From: an uncultured Lachnospiraceae bacterium
GTDB taxonomy: Bacteria > Bacillota_A > Clostridia > Lachnospirales > Lachnospiraceae
Length of the DNA stretch: 7,370 nucleotides
Direction: 5' to 3'
Assembly (NCBI GenBank): GCA_902773195.1
Contig: CACYDL010000087.1
Location: 1 to 7,370 of the forward strand
Made by a program: the position numbers and the translations under genes. Each line of letters begins with the position of its first letter. Position 1 is the first letter of the stretch. The notes under the pieces are model-generated. The model was not told the DNA's origin. It made no database searches and saw nothing but the letters and a program-made list of their open reading frames with translations. Of this stretch, positions 1 to 7,370 are shown in pieces.

Positions 1-2203
<2,203 letters not shown>

Positions 2204-2220
<17 letters not shown>

Positions 2221-4294
2221 GCTATTTCACAGGAAGACTCCGCGTCCGGCGGATCCTGAGAGGGAGGCAGCGGCGGAGAGAAAGGTCAGGGGGCTGAACC
2301 GCTTTTCTCTCCTGCTTCATTTTGCCGCCTGCTTCGCGGGATACTTTCTGATCGAGGCGATGGCCCGCCATTCACTGAGGCAGGCCTTCGTTTTTCTTGA
2401 CGAGCGGACGCCGGTCTTCTTTTATAATGTCCTGATTCTGTTCGTGACGACCCTGCCGGCCTACCTCGTCCGGAAGAGGGCGTTCTACCGGGTTTTCGCC
2501 GCGCTGTTCTGGCTGACGCTGGGCATCGCCAACGGGATCATTCTCGCCAACCGCGTGACGCCCCTCACCGGCCCCGATTTCGGGATGATCGGCGACGCCT
2601 TCCGCGTCGCGGGAAAATACATGAGTGCCTTCGAGCTGGGAGCCGTCGTCGTGTCCCTTGGCATCGCGGCAGTCTTTCTCGTCGTCTTCCTGTTTGTCTC
2701 CCCGAAGTACAAAGGGAAGATGAGGTGGAAGATCTACATCCCGGGGATCACCTGCGCGGTTCTGGCCCTGGCCGGCCTGACCCGGTACGGCATGGAGCAC
2801 AAAATCCTCACGGATTATTTCAGCAATATCGCCTACGCCTATCTCGACTACGGCTTCCCCTACAGTCTCGCGGTGACTATCTTCGACACGGGCATCTCCC
2901 AGCCCCACGGCTACTCGGAGGAGCTGGTGCAGAAGGTGCTGGACGAGGAAGGGGAGCTTCCCGAGACCGCGGCGGAGGACGGCGGCTTCCCCAACATCGT
3001 CGTGGTGCAGCTGGAGTCCTTCTTTGATCCCACCCGCGTGAAATGGCTGCGCTTCAGCGAGGATCCTCTTCCCAACTGGCACGCGCTCTCCGAACAGTAT
3101 TCCTCGGGCCTCTACACCGTCTCCACCGTGGGGGCGGGCACCGTGAACTCCGAGTTTGAGACGCTGACGGGTATGAGCCTCCGCTTCTTCGGGGCCGGGG
3201 AATACCCCTACAAGGGGGTGCTCCGGAAGGATACCTGCGAGAGCGCCGCCTACGTTCTTTCCGACCTGGGCTATACCTCCCATGTGATTCACAACAACGA
3301 GGCGGAGTTCTACGGGCGGAACGAGGTGTACCCGCACCTGGGCTTCAACTCGTTCACGCCGGGGGAATACATGAATACCCAGAACGACGTCAACGAGAAC
3401 GGCTGGATGCGGGACCGCTGCCTGCTCCCGTACATCGGGGAGGCGCTGGACTCCACGGAAAACCGGGACTTTGTGTACGTCGTGACCGTTCAGCCCCACG
3501 GCGCCTATCCGGAGGATCAGGTGCTCTACGATCCGGAGATCACCGTCTCCGGCGCGGGCTCCCAGGGAAAAAAGTACGCCTGGGAGTACTACGTCAGTCA
3601 GATTCACGAGGAGGATCAGTTCGTCGCGGATCTGATCGCCGATCTGGAGGCGAGGGATGAGAAGACCGTCGTGCTGTTCTACGGGGACCATCTTCCCACC
3701 ATGGGGCTCACCGACCGGGATCTCCGCGGCAGGGCCACGGTGTTCGACACGGACTACCTGATCTGGAGCAATTTCGATCTGGAGCGGAAGGAGAGAAAGG
3801 TCCGGGCCTATCAGGCGGTGGCCGACCTTCTCGGCCGGGTCGGGATCCACGAGGGCGTCATGTTCCGGTATCAGCAGGCCATGAGGAACAAGGGCGACTA
3901 CTACTACAACATGCAGATCCTTCAGTACGACCTCCTCTACGGGGAGCGCTACGCCTGCGGGATGACGAACCCGTGGAACGAGACGGTTCTGGCGATGGGC
4001 GAGAAGCCGGTGCGGGTGGATAAGATCCAGAAGATGTCCCTGGGCGGCGTGTACTACGTGCTCGGACAGAACTTCACGCAGTCCTGCCGGTTCCAGGTCA
4101 ACGGAGACCTCGTCGACACGACCTACCTGTCCGACGAAAAGCTCCTCGTCGACGGCCTGCAGCTGGAGAAGGGGGACTGGGTCGGCGTCGCCGTGGTGAG
4201 CAACTCCGGAGACGGGACGGTTCTGGGAACCTCCAACACCCTGGTCTACGGATCCGGGCGGCTGGCGGAAACGGACGGCGCGGAGAGCGGCTGA
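2204..4294 (+). CDS. Lipoteichoic acid synthase family membrane sulfatase-fold protein with C-terminal IPT/TIG-like domain
   Basis: Probable polyglycerol-phosphate transferase of the LtaS family. Family members move glycerol phosphate from phosphatidylglycerol onto a glycolipid-anchored chain on the outer membrane face. The 696 residues show a basic N-terminus, five hydrophobic helices (about 33-54, 71-88, 93-115, 143-166, 175-193), a linker, and an extracellular alkaline-phosphatase/sulfatase-fold domain. Expected active-site residues are present: E271 in VVVQLESFFDP, nucleophile T313 in GAGTVNSEFE, H432 in QPHGAY, and D495-H496 in FYGDHLP, matching the metal, catalytic and substrate residues of S. 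aureus LtaS. Residues about 601-683 form an additional beta-rich segment resembling an IPT/TIG domain, which S. aureus LtaS (about 646 aa) lacks. The TTG start overlaps valS by 17 nt, suggesting translational coupling. The family is sure; the exact product (LTA synthase, primase, or transferase for another polymer) is not, so no symbol is given. Confidence 0.92.
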
Positions 4295-4385
4295 GAAACG
4301 GCGCGGCCGGAAAAGACGCATAAAAACGAATCTCAGGGACGCGCGGCGAAGGGCGGTACGGCACCGCCTCCGCGCGGCGGGTGAA
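4295..4385 (+). other. Intergenic gap with a GC-rich hairpin
   Basis: This is the only non-coding gap of note in the window (91 nt). It contains a perfect 6-bp stem, GGCGGT (4352-4357) with ACCGCC (4363-4368), around a 5-nt loop. GCGCG (4341-4345) can also pair with CGCGC (4371-4375), giving an interrupted outer stem. No T-run follows, so an intrinsic terminator is unlikely. The structure ends about ten bases before the folC ATG and could affect processing or access to its weak GGCGGG-like ribosome site. I see no convincing promoter. Confidence 0.45.
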
Positions 4386-5696
4386 ATGGAAGCAGTTCGC
4401 GAGGCATGTGATTATATCGACAATATCGCCAGGTTCTCCGTGAAGAATTCCAACGCGCACACGAGAATGTGCCTGGACGCCCTCGGAGCGCCGGACCGGA
4501 GCTTCCGCGTGATCCACGTGGCCGGCACCAACGGCAAGGGGAGCGTGTGCTCCTACCTGACGTCGGTGCTCACCGGGGCCGGGATGAAGACGGCGCTCTT
4601 TACCTCCCCCCATCTCGTGCGCGTCAACGAGCGCATGCGGATCGGGATGAGGCCGGTCCCGGACGAGGACTTTGTCCGGGTCTTCCGGGAGGTGCGGGAA
4701 GCGGTGGAGAGGCTGACGGCCGCGGGGGAGGCCCATCCCTCGTATTTTGAGTTCCTGTTCCTCATGGCCTGCGTGTGGTTCCGGGAGCAGGGGGCGGAGA
4801 TCGCGGTCATGGAGACCGGCCTGGGAGGACGGCTCGACGCGACCTCCAGCATCGGGCGCCCCGACCTCTGCGTGATCACCCAGATCGGATTCGATCACAT
4901 GAAATATCTCGGGGACACGATTCCCGAGATCGCCGCGGAGAAGGCGGGCATCATCCGGCCCGGCGTGCCCGTGGTATACGACGCGGCCTGTCCCGACGCG
5001 GCCCGGGTGATCCGGGAGACCGCCGGACGCCTTGGCTCCGACGCGTTTTCCCTTCTGCCGTCGGACTATGAAATTGAAACGTCTTCTCCCGGGAAGATTG
5101 ATTTTTGCACCGCGTTCCGCTATGATGGACGTGCGCGCTACACACTGAGGACCTACGCGCCCTATCAGGTTCAGAACGCGGCCCTCTCCCTGCTGGCCCT
5201 TAAGGTCCTGGCGGAGAGAGAACCGGCCTTTTACGGAAGGGTCACCGCCGCGCAGGCGGCGGAGGGGCTTGCCGGCATGAAGTGGCCGGCGCGGATGGAG
5301 CAGATCGCTCCCCGCGTGTTCCTCGACGGGGCGCACAATCAGGACGGGATCCGGAGGTTCGTCGAGGCGGCGGAGCTGATCCGGGACGGCGGGAGAGCGG
5401 TGCTGATTTTCTCCGCCGTGAACGACAAGGATTACTCGGAGATGATCCGCATTCTCGCGGAGGAAGTGCCCTGGAGCGCGGTCATCGTGACGGAGATCGA
5501 CGGCGCGAGAAAGACCCTCAGCGCGACGCTGAGGGAGCTGTTCGCGAAATACGGGAGACCGGACGCGGAAGTCCTGGCGGACTTCGGGGAAGCGTACCGG
5601 GCCGCGCGGAAACTGCAGGGCAGCGGCTGTCTCTTTATCTGCGGCAGTCTTTATCTGGCCGGAACGGCGGAGGAATATATTCATGATCAATTATGA
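4386..5696 (+). CDS. folC: Folylpolyglutamate synthase / dihydrofolate synthase
   Basis: Cytoplasmic Mur-ligase-fold enzyme that adds glutamate to reduced folates with ATP; many bacterial members also convert dihydropteroate to dihydrofolate. The 436 residues are normal for the family. Visible motifs: P-loop HVAGTNGKGS with GTNGKGS at 47-53; TSPHLVRVNERMRI at 73-86; METGLGGRLDATS at 142-154; FDHMKYLG followed by EKAGI, where K186 matches the carbamylated lysine of FPGS; MKWPARME at 298-305; LDGAHNQDG at 313-321, starting the C-terminal domain; and GSLYLAG at 420-426. The ATG at 4386 gives the usual distance to the P-loop. Nothing essential is missing. Whether it is bifunctional or FPGS only cannot be read from motifs alone. 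It follows the LtaS-like gene by 91 nt and overlaps the next small gene by 14 nt. valS-folC linkage is common in Firmicutes, supporting the call. Confidence 0.97.
   Translation: MEAVREACDYIDNIARFSVKNSNAHTRMCLDALGAPDRSFRVIHVAGTNGKGSVCSYLTSVLTGAGMKTALFTSPHLVRVNERMRIGMRPVPDEDFVRVFREVREAVERLTAAGEAHPSYFEFLFLMACVWFREQGAEIAVMETGLGGRLDATSSIGRPDLCVITQIGFDHMKYLGDTIPEIAAEKAGIIRPGVPVVYDAACPDAARVIRETAGRLGSDAFSLLPSDYEIETSSPGKIDFCTAFRYDGRARYTLRTYAPYQVQNAALSLLALKVLAEREPAFYGRVTAAQAAEGLAGMKWPARMEQIAPRVFLDGAHNQDGIRRFVEAAELIRDGGRAVLIFSAVNDKDYSEMIRILAEEVPWSAVIVTEIDGARKTLSATLRELFAKYGRPDAEVLADFGEAYRAARKLQGSGCLFICGSLYLAGTAEEYIHDQL
5669..5673 (+). promoter_or_regulatory. Ribosome binding site of the small ORF, inside folC
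   Basis: GGAGG sits nine bases before the ATG at 5683, within the last codons of folC. It is one of the strongest Shine-Dalgarno matches in the window and supports real translation of the 50-codon ORF. Confidence 0.7.
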
Positions 5697-5835
5697 CGAG
5701 GAACTGAAGAAATTTACGCCGTCGCTCGACGTGGACGAGGCGGAGGGCGCGATCTATTCGAGAGACCTGACGGACGTCATCGACATCCTGAAGGAGATGC
5801 TGAAGGAAACCTCGGGAAGCGAAAAGGACAGATAA
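5683..5835 (+). CDS. Small acidic hypothetical protein (50 aa)
   Basis: I do not recognise a named family. The ORF starts with ATG behind a good GGAGG site, overlaps the end of folC by 14 nt and stops (TAA) three bases before the next gene, so it sits exactly between two translated frames. The protein begins MINYDEELKKF and has 14 acidic and 7 basic residues, with no cysteine, signal peptide or membrane segment. A short N-terminal helix, a Pro-Ser turn at 13-14 and a helix from about 28 to 42 (DLTDVIDILKEMLKE, amphipathic with Val/Ile/Leu/Met on one side) suggest a small helical hairpin that may dimerise or bind a partner. The codon choice (GAC, GAG, CTG, ATC rich) matches its neighbours. Position suggests a link with the downstream TPR protein or folC, but this is inference. 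Confidence 0.8.
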   Translation: MINYDEELKKFTPSLDVDEAEGAIYSRDLTDVIDILKEMLKETSGSEKDR

Positions 5836-5838
5836 GAT

Positions 5839-7370
5839 ATGAAATGCATGAACTGCGGCGCTGAGCTCACCGAGTCGGCGTACTGTCCGAAGTGCGGCTG
5901 CGACGTGTCGGTGCAGAAGCAGGCGATCGTGCTCTCCGGGCTGTACTACAACCAGGGGCTGGAGAAGGCGCAGGTCCGCGACCTTTCCGGCGCGATCGAC
6001 CAGCTGAAGCGAAGCCTGAAATTCAATAAGCTGAACGTCCCGGCAAGAAACCTTCTCGGTCTTGTCTATTTCGAGACCGGCGAGGTCGTGTCCGCCCTCT
6101 CGGAGTGGGTCATTTCCAAGAACATCCAGCCGGAGGACAACATCGCGGCCGAGTACATCCGAAATCTGCAGCAGGACGCGAACCGGCTCGATATCATCAA
6201 CCAGACCATCAAAAAGTACAATCTCGCCCTTCAGAACTGCTTCGAGGGCAACGAGGACGTGGCCCTCATCCAGCTGAAAAAGATTCTCGCGCAGAATCCC
6301 AAGCTGATCAAGGGCTACCATCTGCTCGCGCTTCTCTACATCCACAGCGGGGAGTACGAGAAGGCGCGGAAGCTCCTGAAGAAGGCGATCCGCATAGACA
6401 AGACCAACACCACGACGCTCCGCTTCCTCCGGGAGGTGGACGAGCAGACCGGGACGGCCACCGCCCTGGAGCCGCATTTCTCCCTGCTCGGCGGGCGCCG
6501 GGCGGCCGAGGAGGCGCCGGCCTCCTACGAGGACGAGACGGACCGGACGCTGCTCCAGCCGACGGTCATCAAGGGCGGCAACGCCCGGGCGTCCTTCCTG
6601 AACATCCTGGTGGGCACCCTCATCGGGGCGGCGGCGATCTGGCTTCTCTTCGTCCCGGCCTATACGAGAAACGTCAACCGCCGGGCCAACGAGAAGATCA
6701 CGCGGTATTCCTCGGATCTGGCCGTCTACTCCGCCCAGATCGAGACGCTCACCGAGCAGATCAAGGAGTCGGAGGAGACCGTGACGGCCGCGCAGGATCA
6801 GATCGATACCGCCGGCATGACGGCGACGAATTACGACGCGCTGATCACGGCGGTCAACGCGGGCAACAACGGCGCCGCCGACGCGGCGGCCAACGCCCTG
6901 GCGTCGCTGGATCCGGAATCCCTCTCGACGGAGGGACGGGCCGTCTACGACAAGATTGCCGCCGATTTTCCCTCGGCGCTGGCCGCGGCCTTCAAGCAGC
7001 TCGGCATCGCCGCCTTCAACAGCAAGAACTACGAGGAGGCCGCGAAGAAGCTGGAAGCCGCCATGGCCACCGGCGTCGTCGACTATGACGTCATGAACTA
7101 CCTCGCCCACGCCTACAGCATGAGCGGGGACAAGGAGAATTCCGACAGGGTGCTGAACCTGATCATCGCCCAGTATCCCGACACCCAGCGCGCCGAAAAC
7201 GCGCGGGAATTCCTCTCGAGCCCCGACGCCGAGATCACGCCCACGCCGTCCCCCGAGGAGGACGAGGAGGATGACGGCGGGGACTACGACGACAACGACG
7301 AGGACTACGACCGGGATTACGACGAGGACTACGACAACTACGACGAGGACTACGACAACTACGACGAAGA
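5839..7370 (+). CDS. Zinc-ribbon / TPR membrane protein with Asp/Glu/Tyr-rich tail, 3'-truncated by the window edge
   Basis: No named gene recognised; the architecture is clear. The frame is open from ATG 5839 to the window end (510 codons). An AAGGA at 5824-5828 precedes it. Residues 3-19 form a Cys4 zinc ribbon (C3, C6, C16, C19; CxxC-x9-CxxC); a start at the second ATG (5848) would lose C3, so 5839 is preferred. Residues about 30-205 are helical and TPR-like, clearest at 159-190 (GYHLLALLYIHSGEYEKARK). A polar linker leads to one membrane helix at about 252-274. A probable coiled coil follows (about 283-322), then Ala-rich helices and a second TPR-like region (about 384-460, with FKQLGIAAFNSKNYEEAAKKLE). 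After a Thr/Pro stretch (467-472) comes a tail with 25 acidic residues in the last 38 and seven tyrosines. It probably acts as a membrane-anchored scaffold; partners are unknown. Only three bases separate it from the preceding small gene. Confidence 0.93.
   Translation, partial: MKCMNCGAELTESAYCPKCGCDVSVQKQAIVLSGLYYNQGLEKAQVRDLSGAIDQLKRSLKFNKLNVPARNLLGLVYFETGEVVSALSEWVISKNIQPEDNIAAEYIRNLQQDANRLDIINQTIKKYNLALQNCFEGNEDVALIQLKKILAQNPKLIKGYHLLALLYIHSGEYEKARKLLKKAIRIDKTNTTTLRFLREVDEQTGTATALEPHFSLLGGRRAAEEAPASYEDETDRTLLQPTVIKGGNARASFLNILVGTLIGAAAIWLLFVPAYTRNVNRRANEKITRYSSDLAVYSAQIETLTEQIKESEETVTAAQDQIDTAGMTATNYDALITAVNAGNNGAADAAANALASLDPESLSTEGRAVYDKIAADFPSALAAAFKQLGIAAFNSKNYEEAAKKLEAAMATGVVDYDVMNYLAHAYSMSGDKENSDRVLNLIIAQYPDTQRAENAREFLSSPDAEITPTPSPEEDEEDDGGDYDDNDEDYDRDYDEDYDNYDEDYDNYDE
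7321..7370 (+). repeat. 21-bp in-frame tandem repeat encoding DEDYDNY
   Basis: Two exact 21-bp copies (7321-7341 and 7342-7362), each encoding DEDYDNY, are followed by the start of a third that already differs (GAC GAA) and is cut by the window end. Upstream, from about 7282, degenerate relatives of the unit (DYDDNDEDYDRDY) are visible. The repeat keeps the reading frame, so copy-number change would lengthen or shorten the acidic tail without breaking the gene. Confidence 0.85.

Noticed and set aside
2372..4321. 649-codon open frame on the - strand opposite the LtaS-like gene
   Set aside because: High GC makes stop codons rare in antisense frames. The translation is low-complexity, rich in Val/His/Arg/Gly, with no recognisable motif, while the + strand encodes a clear enzyme.
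4300..4340. Promoter for folC around CATAAAAAC
   Set aside because: The match to a -10 box is poor and no -35-like hexamer lies at a suitable distance.
4352..4368. Intrinsic terminator after the LtaS-like gene
   Set aside because: The stem is only 6 bp and is followed by CTCCGCGCGG rather than a T-run.
4098..5690. 530-codon - strand open frame opposite the LtaS 3' end and folC
   Set aside because: It spans the boundary of two real + strand genes and is Arg/Pro/Gly-rich with no domain; a GC-driven shadow.
5635..7110. 491-codon - strand frame and the 6105-7088 + strand frame over the TPR gene
   Set aside because: Both are shadows of the zinc-ribbon/TPR frame beginning at 5839, which has CxxC pairs, TPR-like helices, a membrane helix and an RBS.
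7321..7370. CRISPR-like or intergenic satellite repeat
   Set aside because: The units are directly adjacent with no spacers, have a 21-bp period and stay in the coding frame, so they are a coding tandem repeat.

Overview
This window looks like chromosomal DNA from a GC-rich member of the Firmicutes, probably a Clostridia-type anaerobe. The evidence is a lipoteichoic-acid-synthase-like enzyme, a valyl-tRNA synthetase with cysteine-rich zinc sites, a TTG start, and the valS to folC gene order familiar from Firmicutes. Assigning a genus from the sequence alone would be a guess. No tRNA, rRNA, CRISPR array, insertion sequence or phage gene is visible. All supported genes lie on the + strand and are tightly packed, so they probably form one transcription unit whose promoter lies upstream of the window.

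Layout: positions 1-2220 hold the 3' part of valS (about 739 codons; the N-terminus with the HIGH motif is missing). It overlaps by 17 nt a 696-aa five-helix membrane sulfatase-fold protein of the lipoteichoic acid synthase family (2204-4294), which starts with TTG and carries an extra C-terminal IPT/TIG-like beta domain. A 91-nt gap containing a GC-rich hairpin separates it from folC (4386-5696, folylpolyglutamate/dihydrofolate synthase). folC overlaps by 14 nt a 50-codon acidic small protein (5683-5835). Three bases later begins a large protein (5839 to beyond the window end) made of an N-terminal Cys4 zinc ribbon, TPR-like helices, one transmembrane helix, a coiled coil, more TPR-like helices and an extremely acidic Asp/Glu/Tyr tail encoded by a 21-bp tandem repeat.

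How they fit together: valS and folC are housekeeping genes (Val-tRNA charging with editing; folate polyglutamylation for one-carbon metabolism). The LTA-synthase-like gene is a cell-envelope gene lying between them. The last two genes are translationally linked to folC and have no function I can name. The small protein plus the zinc-ribbon/TPR/membrane protein with the Tyr/Asp tail is the least explained and most interesting part of the window.
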